Below, in pieces: positions 25,975 through 34,594 of a stretch of DNA of 64,000 nt (its first letter is position 1; each line of letters opens with the position of its first letter). The position numbers and the translations under genes are program-made. Below the pieces are notes generated by a model. It saw only the letters and a list, made by a program, of their open reading frames with translations, made no database searches and was not told the origin of the DNA. The stretch is from Mucilaginibacter oryzae (GTDB lineage: Bacteria > Bacteroidota > Bacteroidia > Sphingobacteriales > Sphingobacteriaceae): positions 1 to 64,000 of the forward strand of contig NZ_QGHA01000016.1 in assembly GCF_003148845.1 (NCBI RefSeq), written 5' to 3'.

Positions 25975-27093
25975 TTACAATTCCAGCTCCAACTGGTCGC
26001 CCGGTCCCGGTTCTCTATCCACTTGTTGTTTAGCGGCTACCTCGCCGAAATTGGAAAGGGAAATACCCAGCAACCGTACTTTAACATCATCCACTCCGGT
26101 AGCCGCCATTAATTGTTTGGCGGTATTGCTGATGGTTTCCAGATCATTTATAGGCGAAGGGAACGATTGGTTACGGGTGATCTGCTTAAAATCGTGGTAT
26201 TTTACTTTGAGGGTAACTGTTCGTCCTTTCAACTCATATTTCAGCAGGCGGTTATGTACGGTTAGCGCTATTTTATCCAGCTCCGCTTCCATCTCCTCAA
26301 GCGTGGTAAGATCGTAAGCAAAAGTATCCTCGGCCCCCATGGATTTGGTTTCGCGGTGGGGCTGTACTTCGCGGTTATCAATGCCGCGTACTATCTGGTA
26401 GTAAAACCGGCCTGCCTTACCAAAATGCTTTACCAGTTCGGCTTCTTGCAGCCGCTTCAGGTCGGCACCGGTGTGCAGGCCCATCTGCTTCATTTTTTGA
26501 GCGGTTACCTTGCCAACGCCAAAAAATTTATCCACGGGCAGTTGCTCCATAAAAGATTCGATACTTGACGGGCCGATGAATTTTAAGCCGTCGGGCTTAT
26601 TGATATCAGAAGCGATTTTAGCAACAAATTTATTGATAGATACTCCGGCTGAGGCGGTGAGTTGCAACTCATCTTTAATAGCCTGCTTAATAAGCCTGGC
26701 GATCTCGATAGCGGAGCCTACACCCTGTTTGTCGTGCGTTACATCAAGGTAAGCTTCATCAAGCGAAAGCGGTTCGATCAGATCAGTATAGCGGCTGAAA
26801 ATTTCGCGGATATGCTGCGACACTTCCCGGTAAACATTAAACCGTGGCCTTACAAATAAAGCATGGGGGCACAGCTGCAAGGCCTTTTTAGATGACATGG
26901 CCGAGCGGATCCCAAACTTCCGGGCTTCATAGCTGGCGGTTGCCACTACGCCCCCGCGCCCCTCGGGCAAGCCGCCAACTACGATGGGTTTACCACGGTA
27001 CTCCGGAAAATCACGTTGCTCAACCGACGCGTAAAAAGCGTCCATATCAATATGGATAATTTTACGGTGGTTTACGGATTGTTGGTCGGCCAT
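25975..27093 (-). CDS. dinB: DNA polymerase IV
   Basis: This Y-family translesion polymerase of 372 residues has metal ligands in HIDMDAFYASVEQ (near residue 16) and SLDEAYLDVT (near 106). FARKFGIRSAM-like EARKFGIRSAMSS and the little-finger domain complete the fold. The C terminus ends DQLELEL, which fits a beta-clamp binding motif. It lacks visible SOS-box context; its -7 element lies 11 bases from the start. It stands alone on the minus strand. Confidence 0.95.
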   Translation of the reverse strand: MADQQSVNHRKIIHIDMDAFYASVEQRDFPEYRGKPIVVGGLPEGRGGVVATASYEARKFGIRSAMSSKKALQLCPHALFVRPRFNVYREVSQHIREIFSRYTDLIEPLSLDEAYLDVTHDKQGVGSAIEIARLIKQAIKDELQLTASAGVSINKFVAKIASDINKPDGLKFIGPSSIESFMEQLPVDKFFGVGKVTAQKMKQMGLHTGADLKRLQEAELVKHFGKAGRFYYQIVRGIDNREVQPHRETKSMGAEDTFAYDLTTLEEMEAELDKIALTVHNRLLKYELKGRTVTLKVKYHDFKQITRNQSFPSPINDLETISNTAKQLMAATGVDDVKVRLLGISLSNFGEVAAKQQVDREPGPGDQLELEL

Positions 27094-27103
27094 TGGATAA
27101 TGG

Positions 27104-27111
27104 CAAATATA
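27104..27111 (-). promoter_or_regulatory. -7 element close to the dinB start
   Basis: The minus strand reads TATATTTG, a match to TAnnTTTG, ending ten bases before the dinB ATG. The leader would be only a few bases long. Confidence 0.45.
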
Positions 27112-27205
27112 GGCCAGTTAAAGTATAAAAGAGGCAAGACTACAAGAGCCATGAAGCAAGACTTGAAAAAGGATACCTGTTTGTAGAAGATGGAAGCGGA
27201 CAGTT

Positions 27206-27278
27206 TTTGCCTCGTAGAGGCTATCCTCTTCAGGACATTTATAAGCATGGTTTATAGGGGTAGTCTCTACGAGGCAAA
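27206..27278. repeat. Inverted repeat, GCCTCGTAGAGGC type
   Basis: The arms TTTGCCTCGTAGAGGCTA (27206-27223) and TAGTCTCTACGAGGCAAA (27261-27278) pair over 18 bases with one mismatch around a 37-base loop. It lies in the 318-base gap between dinB and the DUF922 gene; the rest of that gap shows no gene. No T tract makes it a terminator on the plus strand. Confidence 0.75.
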
Positions 27279-27411
27279 GGGTTTTTATCTTTATACTACA
27301 AACGGGTTGCGCCTAACGGCGCATTGGAAAATTTGCATATAGCAGCTTAAGTTAACGGCTATGGCGAGGACTCTTGCGATAGCAGACGGTTCTTAAATAT
27401 AAATAACTTAT

Positions 27412-27972
27412 TTACCCCTCATCATCCTCAGGCAAAAACTTCAGCTTTTTTTGAAAATACAGGTCCCAGCTATGCTGCTGAACACGGTCTGCCATGTGGG
27501 CGGTATCCTCGTCATAATCGATATTCAGCTGTTTATATTTGGCATCTATGCGGTTAAAAACAGCCATGGCCTCGTAGTTGTAATTGCTGCTGAAGCGCAT
27601 CCGGCTTACTGTACGCAACAACTCCTGTTGTTCCAGAAAGGCGATGGTATAATGACCCTGCTCATGTTTCAAGATCTCGGCCATTTGTTGTGCCGTACTT
27701 ACCCTGCTCCTGTCAAGCCATGATTTATTATTATTGAGGATGAGCCTGATGTTAAAGTTGAGCCTGTAACCGCCGTTTTCACGCCGGGCCTGGTAACGGT
27801 AATCGATAGTGCAATTGGTATAAGCAACAACGCCACCGGCATTAGCCCGCGGCGTTCCCCAAAAATCATTGGCGGTAAGCTGATGAAATGATGTTTGTGC
27901 CGAAGCTGCCGTTATCAGCGTTAATAAACACAAGGCCGCAAAGCCCATCGTTTTCACAATATTATTTTTCAT
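27412..27972 (-). CDS. DUF922 putative secreted Zn-protease
   Basis: A 186-residue exported protein with a signal peptide ending TAASAQ. The central HEQGHYTIAF is an HExxH-type zinc motif (positions about 112-116), typical of DUF922 proteins described as putative bacterial zinc proteases. LTANDFWGTPRANAGGVVAYT at the start of the mature protein is also typical. No substrate is known for the family. It is 26 bases downstream of the SPFH gene on the same strand and could be co-transcribed with it. Confidence 0.82.
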   Translation of the reverse strand: MKNNIVKTMGFAALCLLTLITAASAQTSFHQLTANDFWGTPRANAGGVVAYTNCTIDYRYQARRENGGYRLNFNIRLILNNNKSWLDRSRVSTAQQMAEILKHEQGHYTIAFLEQQELLRTVSRMRFSSNYNYEAMAVFNRIDAKYKQLNIDYDEDTAHMADRVQQHSWDLYFQKKLKFLPEDDEG

Positions 27973-27998
27973 TTAAAAAAAATGGCGGTTTCAAACTT

Positions 27999-28946
27999 TT
28001 ACTTTTTGACATTGTCAGTATGTAAAAGGTTTAAAGCCATCATTTCCTTTAACGTATGCTGCATCTGATCGGTTGAGCCATCAAGGAAAATAACATTGCC
28101 CTTTGAGTTTTCCGAAAAATGTTTGATGGATTCTGTCCACATGGTAAACAAAATCACCGAGGTATCCATATTGGCTTCAGCCATTTCTTTGGCGGCAACA
28201 GTCATACCGCGGGCAACCTCTTCACGGAATAAGGCGATGCCCTGCCCGCGTAGCTGGGCGGCTTCGCGCTCGGCCTGCGCCGAAATTTTGATAGCGTTAC
28301 CCTCGGCCTCGGCGGCTTTGGTTTTGGTGATCAGCAGGGCCTGGCCTTCGTTTTCGGCGGCAGCTTTCAGGTTGTTGGAGGCTACTACCTGGCTCATCGA
28401 TTTCATGATCACGTCATCAAAGGTAATATCGTTCAGTTGCAAATCCTGCAGGTGATAACCCCAGGTTTCCAGGATCTGGTCCAGTTGTTCTTTTACGTGC
28501 TCAACAATATCCCGGCGCAAAATCAACACCTCGCTCTGGCGTTTTGTGGCCACAAAGGCACGTATCGACCCTTCAACCGTACGGATGAGGGCCTGCATCA
28601 GGTTGCGCTCATCAACAAACTTAAAGGCTACGTTTTTAATGGTTTCTTCCTGCTGATCAAGCACCGAGTAAAGCAACATGGCCTTGAAGTAAACGTTGGC
28701 CTGATCATAAGTAACGGCCTGGAACTCCAGCTCAACAGACCGGTTCTGGATGGAAATTTTGGAGTAAATACTTTCAATAAAAGGGATCTTGAAATTAAGC
28801 CCCGGTGTAAGAATGCGGCGGTACTTGCCAAATACGGTAATAACTACTATTGTGCCCTGTTTTACAGACACAAACGAGGTGAAAATAGTTATCAGGATCA
28901 CTACAAAAATGAGTAATCCAACAAATGATCCTAATGATTCGGGCAT
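27999..28946 (-). CDS. SPFH/Band 7 membrane protein
   Basis: One N-terminal membrane segment (FVGLLIFVVILITIFTSFV) is followed by the SPFH domain (GTIVVITVFGKYRRILTPGLNF, then IQNRSVELEF) and a helical, Ala/Glu-rich region (AQAEREAAQLRGQGIALF) typical of stomatin and prohibitin relatives that form membrane rings. Such proteins organise membrane microdomains and protease complexes. The 315 residues and the C-terminal NVIFLDGSTDQM fit the bacterial slipin-like group. No NfeD partner is next to it. Confidence 0.88.
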   Translation of the reverse strand: MPESLGSFVGLLIFVVILITIFTSFVSVKQGTIVVITVFGKYRRILTPGLNFKIPFIESIYSKISIQNRSVELEFQAVTYDQANVYFKAMLLYSVLDQQEETIKNVAFKFVDERNLMQALIRTVEGSIRAFVATKRQSEVLILRRDIVEHVKEQLDQILETWGYHLQDLQLNDITFDDVIMKSMSQVVASNNLKAAAENEGQALLITKTKAAEAEGNAIKISAQAEREAAQLRGQGIALFREEVARGMTVAAKEMAEANMDTSVILFTMWTESIKHFSENSKGNVIFLDGSTDQMQHTLKEMMALNLLHTDNVKK

Positions 28947-29000
28947 GGTTTAGCTTATTAGTTTAAAATAAAAGTAACACTAATTATTGGTGTGTTATTT

Positions 29001-29026
29001 GTTTTTGTAAAAATGCTTACAAAAAC
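29001..29026. promoter_or_regulatory. Perfect inverted repeat between divergent genes
   Basis: GTTTTTGTAA (29001-29010) and TTACAAAAAC (29017-29026) form a perfect 10-base inverted repeat with a 6-base spacer, ending 12 bases before the start of the 62-residue membrane protein. The half-site size and spacing fit a dimeric regulator operator, though an RNA hairpin is also possible. Confidence 0.4.
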
Positions 29027-29038
29027 AAGCGTATTACC

Positions 29039-29227
29039 ATGAACTTGAAACGTACATTCGGAACAATATTAAGCGTACTCGGTATTATTGGCCTCATTTA
29101 CACAGGTATCGCCATTATTAACCACAGCGCACAGTTAACCACCATGGTGGTGATCGGTATTATTTCGCTCATCTTCTTTTCCACCGGGATTAGTTTGGTG
29201 AGGAACACTAAAGATGAAGCGGCTTAA
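29039..29227 (+). CDS. Small two-helix membrane protein
   Basis: I do not recognise this 62-residue protein. It has two hydrophobic helices (TILSVLGIIGLIYTGIAII and LTTMVVIGIISLIFFSTGISL) joined by a short polar loop (NHSAQ), with a charged C terminus (RNTKDEAA). It is divergent from the SPFH gene and its stop overlaps the stop of the convergent CapA-like gene by four bases. A perfect inverted repeat sits directly upstream. Confidence 0.7.
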   Translation: MNLKRTFGTILSVLGIIGLIYTGIAIINHSAQLTTMVVIGIISLIFFSTGISLVRNTKDEAA

Positions 29228-30354
29228 ATAGCCGGAGCAGGGCTCACTTCCCCGGTATCGGAAACAACCAGTCCGGCATCGGGGAAATCGGCCTCCGTTA
29301 ATTGTTTGATCCGAACAGCGGCCCGGTTAAGCGTATCTAAGCCCAAACCTTTGCTATGGTCCTGCCTTAAGGATATGATGCGGGCGTTCAAAAACTCGCC
29401 TTTTTTATTTAAGTGTACTTTGAGTAAAGGGGCTAACCCGCAAACCCCAGCAACGCTCACACTTTTATAGGTGCAAAAATTACCCAGGCTATAAGCTATC
29501 AGCCTGTTTTTATAAACTTCCATCGCGCGGCATACATGCGGTCCGTTCCCAAAAATAACATCAGCACCGGCGTCAACAGCGTTATGGGCAAAGGCATTCA
29601 CATCGCCGCGTTTTTCGCTGATGAACGATTCCATCGCAAAAGGCACATGCTCATAAGCCGCCCCTTCGCCGCCGCCGTGAAAGGATACGATCAGTATATC
29701 GCAGCGTTTTTTCAGCTCGCTTATAATTTTAGCAGCATCGGGTAAATTAAATATAGACAGCGTATTGGCGTTAGGCGCGAAAGCACAAAACCCGTACTTA
29801 ACGCCGTTTCGCTCAAACACGGTGCCCGGATGGCTCTGCAATCCACCATAAGCAATACCGATGCTATCTAAAACGCGCATGGTACTCGTACGGCCAGTAT
29901 CGCCAAAGTCGCCTACATGATTATTAGCCAGGCTCAGCACATCAAAACCGGCATCTTTAAAAACACCGGCATATGCTACAGGCATCCTGAACAGGTAGGC
30001 TTTGCTTTTTTGATGCAGCTTATAGTGAGCCGGGCTTCCGCCGTCAAGCAGGCTGCCCTCCAGGTTACCAAAGGTTACGCTTGCATTGCGTAGTTCATGG
30101 GCTATTGCCTTAAAACTGTTTTTTGCGCTATCGGCGGGTAATGTATAATTATTGGGGTACGACGTTCCGAGCATCATATCGCCAACGGCGGCTATGGTTA
30201 TGGTATCGGATTGGGGAGCAACCGGGGCTGCCGCCGTTGCTTTTTCGGGTTTAGGTTTTGGCGCAGGGCCCGGGGCTGTAGTTTTACGGGGTGGTTGATT
30301 ACACGCCAGTAAAAACAGCGCCGTACAGGCGGCTGCTAATAAATAAGGTTTCAT
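29224..30354 (-). CDS. CapA-family metallophosphatase-like lipoprotein
   Basis: The 376-residue protein begins with a lipoprotein signal (lipobox LLAC) and a Pro/Ala/Lys-rich linker of about 30 residues. The CapA/YwtB fold follows: AAVGDMMLGTSYP, FGNLEGSLLDGG, SLANNHVGDFGDTG, VSFHGGGEG and FGNGPHVCRAMEVY. The family includes the poly-gamma-glutamate capsule protein CapA, but many members lie outside capsule loci, as here, so capsule synthesis is not supported. The start (MKPYLLAAAC) lies directly after the T tract of the upstream gene's terminator, an unusual arrangement. Confidence 0.85.
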   Translation of the reverse strand: MKPYLLAAACTALFLLACNQPPRKTTAPGPAPKPKPEKATAAAPVAPQSDTITIAAVGDMMLGTSYPNNYTLPADSAKNSFKAIAHELRNASVTFGNLEGSLLDGGSPAHYKLHQKSKAYLFRMPVAYAGVFKDAGFDVLSLANNHVGDFGDTGRTSTMRVLDSIGIAYGGLQSHPGTVFERNGVKYGFCAFAPNANTLSIFNLPDAAKIISELKKRCDILIVSFHGGGEGAAYEHVPFAMESFISEKRGDVNAFAHNAVDAGADVIFGNGPHVCRAMEVYKNRLIAYSLGNFCTYKSVSVAGVCGLAPLLKVHLNKKGEFLNARIISLRQDHSKGLGLDTLNRAAVRIKQLTEADFPDAGLVVSDTGEVSPAPAI

Positions 30355-30356
30355 TG

Positions 30357-30392
30357 CAAAAAAAAGTCCCTTCATTAATTAATGAAGGGACT
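30357..30392 (-). terminator. Intrinsic terminator of the NlpC/P60 gene
   Basis: AGTCCCTTCATTAA and TTAATGAAGGGACT form a perfect 28-base palindrome (30365-30392), followed on the minus strand by eight T. The T tract ends three bases before the CapA-like start codon. Confidence 0.85.
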
Positions 30393-30418
30393 AAATTATA
30401 TAATTATTTTAAAATCGT

Positions 30419-31024
30419 TTAGTTTTTACTTTCGTCAACGTCATCGCCCATGTCGTTATTACCGGTGGATGCCGAGCCTTTAAACTCATTTTTAAAAGAG
30501 GCTAATAACCGGCCACCTTTGTAAAAGTAACGGCTGTAATAGGCGTCATCCAAACTGCTGATGGCTACTCCCCTTGACGAGGCGTGGGCAAATTTGTTGT
30601 TGCCCAGGTAAATGCCTACATGCGAAATACTGCGGCTGTGAATTTTAAAAAACACCAGGTCACCTTCTTTCAACTCATCTTTAGCAACCGGGTTAACCAT
30701 GCTAAAAATATCGCGGGAGTTGCGTTTAATATCAAGGTTAAAAACTTCGCTGTACAATTCCTTAGTGAAGGCAGAACAATCAATGCCTCTTCTTGAGCTT
30801 CCGCCAAAATGGTAAGGGGTACCAATCCAATCGTAAACAAAGTGAAAAAGTTTCATGTTTGAGGTGGCCGACAAAGCAACTCCCATAATTTGGGAAAAAT
30901 ATGCTTTGCCTAAACTTTCCTGGTCGTCTTTGCTGTCATCACTGGTGCTTGCTGCACTTTTGGTTTGAGCTTGTGAGGCTACGACACTGAAAAAGAGGGC
31001 AATAGCGAGGGCAAATTTCTTCAT
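30419..31024 (-). CDS. NlpC/P60-family peptidoglycan hydrolase
   Basis: A signal peptide (FALAIALFFSVVASQAQ) is followed by an acidic linker and a C-terminal NlpC/P60 cysteine peptidase domain. The catalytic Cys is in RRGIDCSAFTKELY, the His in SRSISHVGIYLGN, and the third residue in FAHASSRGV. Such enzymes cut D-Glu to diamino-acid links in stem peptides. The 201-residue length and Ser/Asp-rich tail are ordinary for Bacteroidota. It has a good minus-strand promoter about 70 bases upstream and its own strong terminator, so it is a single-gene unit. Confidence 0.9.
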   Translation of the reverse strand: MKKFALAIALFFSVVASQAQTKSAASTSDDSKDDQESLGKAYFSQIMGVALSATSNMKLFHFVYDWIGTPYHFGGSSRRGIDCSAFTKELYSEVFNLDIKRNSRDIFSMVNPVAKDELKEGDLVFFKIHSRSISHVGIYLGNNKFAHASSRGVAISSLDDAYYSRYFYKGGRLLASFKNEFKGSASTGNNDMGDDVDESKN

Positions 31025-31097
31025 TTAATCAGTTTGTTTGTTGAGTTAGGGACAACAAATTGTTCATTAAAAAAGACACTGTGTCTATCGTTCCCTA

Positions 31098-31128
31098 CAA
31101 AACTATCTATTATTTATTTATTTGCAAA
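31098..31128 (-). promoter_or_regulatory. Promoter of the NlpC/P60 gene
   Basis: On the minus strand TTTG (31128-31125), 19 bases, then TAGTTTTG (31105-31098) match the Bacteroidota -33/-7 promoter in both boxes and spacing. The leader would be about 65 bases. Confidence 0.6.
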
Positions 31129-31431
31129 TAATTGGTGCTTTTTTTTCAAAAAAGATAAAAAAGAGCCGCTTATTGCACATGTATTAAGAAAACGCGCTTT
31201 TTTACGCGTTGATATGTAATTTAGTTGTAATTATTTCGGGCATATTTTTCCTTGACCGATGAGGATAATCTCCATTAAACTTAACCAAACAATAATTTAT
31301 TGCTTTGCTGTGAATATTTTTTACATTTTATTCGGTATGGCTTGAGCATGCCAAACTTATATTGGGGTAATTGGGCGCTCAGTAACAAAGGTTTGCGCAC
31401 CAAATAAAATTTTGCAACAAATTGCCTGATG

Positions 31432-31463
31432 TTTCGATATTTTGCAGGATATAATTAGATTTG
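31432..31463 (+). promoter_or_regulatory. Promoter of pdhA
   Basis: TAGATTTG (31456-31463) is a full TAnnTTTG match with TTTC (31432-31435) 20 bases upstream as a near -33 box. It ends 29 bases before the pdhA ATG. The rest of the 468-base gap before pdhA shows no gene. Confidence 0.5.
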
Positions 31464-31492
31464 CGCTTTACTCCAAAAAGGTTGTTTAATAC

Positions 31493-32488
31493 ATGAGTTC
31501 AATCGAAATAACTAAGGACACCTACCTGATGTGGTACGAACAGATGCTGTTGATGCGCAGGTTCGAAGAAAAAACAGGGCAATTATACGGACAGCAAAAA
31601 ATAAGGGGCTTTTGCCACTTGTACATTGGGCAGGAGGCTGTTTTGGCCGGAGCCATGTCTGTAATTAAACCTGAAGACAGTTTAATTACCGCCTACCGCG
31701 ACCATGCACACGCGCTTGCCAAAGGCGTTACGCCAAAAGCTATTATGGCCGAGATGTATGGTAAAGTAACCGGTTGCTCAAAAGGCAAAGGCGGTTCCAT
31801 GCACATGTTTGATAAAGAAAAGAATTTTTACGGCGGTCACGGTATTGTGGGTGGCCAGGTGCCACTGGGTGCCGGTATCGCCTTTGCCGAAAAATATAAA
31901 GGCACCGAGTTTGTAAACATCGCTTACATGGGTGATGGCGCCGTACGCCAGGGCGCGCTTACCGAAACCTTTAACATGGCTGCGCTTTGGAAATTGCCGG
32001 TAATATTTGTTTGCGAAAACAATGGTTACGCCATGGGTACTTCGGTTGAGCGTACTACAGCCCAAACTGATATTTATAAATTAGGTTTGCCTTACGGTAT
32101 TCCTTCTTCGCCGGTTGATGGTATGGACCCGGCAGCTGTTCACGTAGCGATGGACGAAGCCGTTCAGCGTGCACGTGCAGGCGAAGGCCCAACCTTCCTG
32201 GAAATGCGTACTTACCGCTACAAAGGCCACTCGATGTCCGATCCGCAAAAGTACCGCACCAAAGAAGAGCTGGAAAGCTACAAAGCAAAAGACCCGATAG
32301 AGGCTACAAAACAAACCATCCTTACCGAAAAATATGCTGATGAAGCATGGTTTGACGAAATGGACGCTAAGATTAAAGCTATAGTTGATGAAGCGGTGCA
32401 ATTTGCCGAAGAATCACCATGGCCGGATGCTTCTGAATTGTATACCGACGTATATGTTCAGGAAGATTATCCTTATATCAGGGATTAA
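31493..32488 (+). CDS. pdhA: Pyruvate dehydrogenase E1 component, alpha subunit
   Basis: The E1 alpha subunit binds thiamine diphosphate and starts oxidative decarboxylation of pyruvate to acetyl-CoA. The 331 residues show RFEEKTGQLYGQQKIRGFCH, GGHGIVGGQVPLGAG, the ThDP/Mg motif GDGAVRQGALTETFNMAALW and the phosphorylation-loop-like YRYKGHSMSDPQKYR. The E1 beta subunit is not encoded in this window; pdhC follows after 130 bases containing a word-built repeat. This pdhA-pdhC pairing with a distant pdhB is seen in other Bacteroidota. Confidence 0.95.
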   Translation: MSSIEITKDTYLMWYEQMLLMRRFEEKTGQLYGQQKIRGFCHLYIGQEAVLAGAMSVIKPEDSLITAYRDHAHALAKGVTPKAIMAEMYGKVTGCSKGKGGSMHMFDKEKNFYGGHGIVGGQVPLGAGIAFAEKYKGTEFVNIAYMGDGAVRQGALTETFNMAALWKLPVIFVCENNGYAMGTSVERTTAQTDIYKLGLPYGIPSSPVDGMDPAAVHVAMDEAVQRARAGEGPTFLEMRTYRYKGHSMSDPQKYRTKEELESYKAKDPIEATKQTILTEKYADEAWFDEMDAKIKAIVDEAVQFAEESPWPDASELYTDVYVQEDYPYIRD

Positions 32489-32494
32489 GTTTTA

Positions 32495-32585
32495 AGTCGA
32501 AAGTTTTAAGTCTGGAGTCTTAAGTCGGAAGTTATTAGTCAAAAAACTTCCGGACTGCAGAGATCGGACTTTCGGACTACAAAGA
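32495..32585. repeat. Word-built imperfect palindrome between pdhA and pdhC
   Basis: The left half repeats AAGTCGAAAGT, TTAAGTC and AAGTCGGAAGT; the right half carries the complements ACTTCCGGACT and GGACTTTCGGACT. The halves can fold imperfectly around a short loop (CAAAAA). It has the same architecture as the element before gltX but a different word set. Confidence 0.65.
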
Positions 32586-32618
32586 AGTACTAAAAAATTA
32601 AACACATATAAATAGTAT

Positions 32619-34274
32619 ATGGCCGAAGTAGTAAAAATGCCTAAGATGAGCGATACCATGACCGAAGGGGTATTGGCTAAATGGCATAAAAAAGTTGGCG
32701 ATAAGGTAAAATCAGGCGATGTATTAGCCGAGATTGAAACCGATAAAGCTACCATGGATTTTGAATCGTACCAGGACGGAACCCTGCTGTATATCGGTAT
32801 ACAGGAAGGCGGCGCTGCCCCGGTTGATGCCGTTATTGCCATTTTAGGTAAAGAGGGCGAAGATTACAAATCATTACTTGACCAGGCTGGAAGCGCCCCT
32901 GCTGCAGAACCGGCTAAAGAAGCTGCCCCGGTAGCTGATAAAGCGCCTGCCGCTGCTCCTGCACCGTCCGCCCCTAAGGTTGACCTTTCGAGCATTCCGG
33001 CTACGGTGATCCGCATGCCGTTGCTTAGCGATACCATGACCGAAGGCACCATTGAAAAATGGAACTTTAAAGTTGGTGATAAAGTAAAAGCTGATGATTC
33101 ATTAGCTGATGTGGCAACCGATAAGGCTACCATGGAAGTTGTGGGTTACGAAGCTGGCACTTTATTATATATAGGCGTAAAAGAAGGCGAAGCCGCTAAA
33201 GTAAACGATATTATTGCTATAGTAGGTAAAGAAGGTACCGACATAACTCCATTATTACAGGATGGTGGTTCGGCCCCAGCCGCTGAAGCTGCCGCACCCG
33301 CTGCTGAAACCAAATCATCAGATGCTGCTCCTGCTGCTGCAACTGCAACTTCCTCTGAAGATGACAGCCGCGTGAAAGCCTCTCCATTAGCACGTAAAAT
33401 TGCTAAAGATAAAGGCATCAACCTTAATGATGTAAAAGGCAGCGCCGAAGGCGGCCGGATTATCAAAAAGGATGTTGAGGAATATACGCCATCCGCTAAA
33501 GCCGCCGCACCAGCTGCCGAAGCCGCGCCTGCCGCTGCTCCGTCTGCCGCACCAGCAAAAGCGCCTATCGTATTGCCAACCTTTACAGGCGAAGAGAAAT
33601 TTAGCGAAAGGCCGGTTACCCAAATGCGTAAAGCGATCAGCCGCCGCTTAAGCGAAAGCTTGTTCACTGCTCCGCATTTCTATGTAACCATGAGCATTGA
33701 TATGGACCAGGCTATCACCGCCCGTAACCGTATGAATGAAGTTGCCCCGGTTAAAATTTCATTTAACGATTTTGTAGTTAAGGCTTGTGCTGTTGCATTA
33801 CGCCAGCACCCGGCTATCAACTCATCGTTCCTTGGCGATAAGATCCGCACTAACGAGCACGTTCACGTTGGTGTAGCTGTTGCCGTTGATGAAGGTTTGT
33901 TAGTACCGGTTATTAAATTTGCCGATGGTAAATCATTAAGCCACATCTCGGTTGAAGTGAAAGAGTTTGCCGGCAAAGCAAAATCTAAAAAATTACAACC
34001 AGCCGAAATGGAAGGTTCAACCTTCACCATTTCAAATTTAGGTATGTTTGGCGTTGACGAGTTTACTGCCATCATTAACACACCAAATGCTTGTATCCTT
34101 GCAGTAAGCGGTATCCAGGCTGTTCCGGTTGTTAAAAATGGTGCTGTAGTACCCGGCAACATCATGAAGGTAACCCTGAGCGCCGACCACCGCGTGGTTG
34201 ATGGTGCTACAGCTGCTGCCTTCCTGCAAACCTTAAAGCAACTGTTAGAAGAGCCGGTAAGGCTGTTGATATAA
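32619..34274 (+). CDS. pdhC: Dihydrolipoamide acetyltransferase E2 of pyruvate dehydrogenase
   Basis: E2 moves the acetyl group from E1 to CoA and is the core of the complex. The 551 residues hold two lipoyl domains with target Lys in ETDKATMDFES (near residue 46) and ATDKATMEVVG (near 174). Ala/Pro-rich linkers separate these from an E3-binding domain (VKASPLARKIAKDKGINL, near 250) and the catalytic domain, ending SADHRVVDGATAAAFLQTL with the HxxxDG active site. The linkers are strongly Ala/Pro biased. It follows pdhA and ends at an intrinsic terminator. Confidence 0.96.
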   Translation: MAEVVKMPKMSDTMTEGVLAKWHKKVGDKVKSGDVLAEIETDKATMDFESYQDGTLLYIGIQEGGAAPVDAVIAILGKEGEDYKSLLDQAGSAPAAEPAKEAAPVADKAPAAAPAPSAPKVDLSSIPATVIRMPLLSDTMTEGTIEKWNFKVGDKVKADDSLADVATDKATMEVVGYEAGTLLYIGVKEGEAAKVNDIIAIVGKEGTDITPLLQDGGSAPAAEAAAPAAETKSSDAAPAAATATSSEDDSRVKASPLARKIAKDKGINLNDVKGSAEGGRIIKKDVEEYTPSAKAAAPAAEAAPAAAPSAAPAKAPIVLPTFTGEEKFSERPVTQMRKAISRRLSESLFTAPHFYVTMSIDMDQAITARNRMNEVAPVKISFNDFVVKACAVALRQHPAINSSFLGDKIRTNEHVHVGVAVAVDEGLLVPVIKFADGKSLSHISVEVKEFAGKAKSKKLQPAEMEGSTFTISNLGMFGVDEFTAIINTPNACILAVSGIQAVPVVKNGAVVPGNIMKVTLSADHRVVDGATAAAFLQTLKQLLEEPVRLLI

Positions 34275-34281
34275 TTTATTG

Positions 34282-34318
34282 ATTTCGGATATCGGATTTT
34301 CGATTTCGGATTTCGAAA
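34282..34318. repeat. GGATTTCG word repeat after pdhC
   Basis: The stretch is built of overlapping GATTTCGGAT, TATCGGATTTTCG and ATTTCGGATTTCG words and runs straight into the pdhC terminator stem. The same word set occurs at 37408-37442 and, inverted, at 38459-38495. Confidence 0.6.
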
Positions 34319-34348
34319 AGCGATGGGTTTAGGCTCATCGCTTTTTTT
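34316..34348 (+). terminator. Intrinsic terminator after pdhC
   Basis: AAAAGCGATG pairs with CATCGCTTTT around a 10-base loop (GGTTTAGGCT), followed by a run of seven T. Confidence 0.85.
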
Positions 34349-34390
34349 GTTACTTAAGTAAAAGACTTAAGTAATTTTACACTATGGGTT

Positions 34391-34489
34391 ACTTTAGCTG
34401 GCGCACGTGTGCCGCGTGTGCCTTTTAGGCTGTGTAAGATATTGTTGAGCATACGGAGGACAAGCGACACGCGTGTACCAGCGAAAGGG
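34391..34489. repeat. Imperfect inverted repeat, CTTTnGCTGG type
   Basis: The arm ACTTTAGCTGGCGCACGTGT (from 34391) pairs with ACACGCGTGTACCAGCGAAA (to about 34487), with mismatches at several positions. It fills most of the gap between the convergent pdhC and coiled-coil genes. Confidence 0.55.
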
Positions 34490-34524
34490 CAATGATCAAC
34501 ACCATCAGCAAAAAAAGTAAAATA

Positions 34525-34558
34525 AAAAACTCCCGGCGCATAGTCTGCCGGGAGTTTT
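34525..34558. terminator. Intrinsic terminator after the coiled-coil gene
   Basis: ACTCCCGGC (34529-34537) pairs with GCCGGGAGT (34547-34555) around a nine-base loop. T tracts follow on the minus strand and, more weakly, on the plus strand. It ends the minus-strand gene that stops at 34595. Confidence 0.75.
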
Positions 34559-34594
34559 GTTGCACAGCTTTCTTCAAAGCTGCCTGTGCTATTT

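Noticed and set aside
31034..31219. 61-codon plus-strand frame before pdhA
   Set aside because: It covers the NlpC/P60 promoter on the other strand, has Lys/Phe-rich random composition and no recognisable motif.
33146..33667. 173-codon minus-strand frame inside pdhC
   Set aside because: Its Ala/Gly-rich composition mirrors the Ala/Pro linkers of E2 on the other strand.
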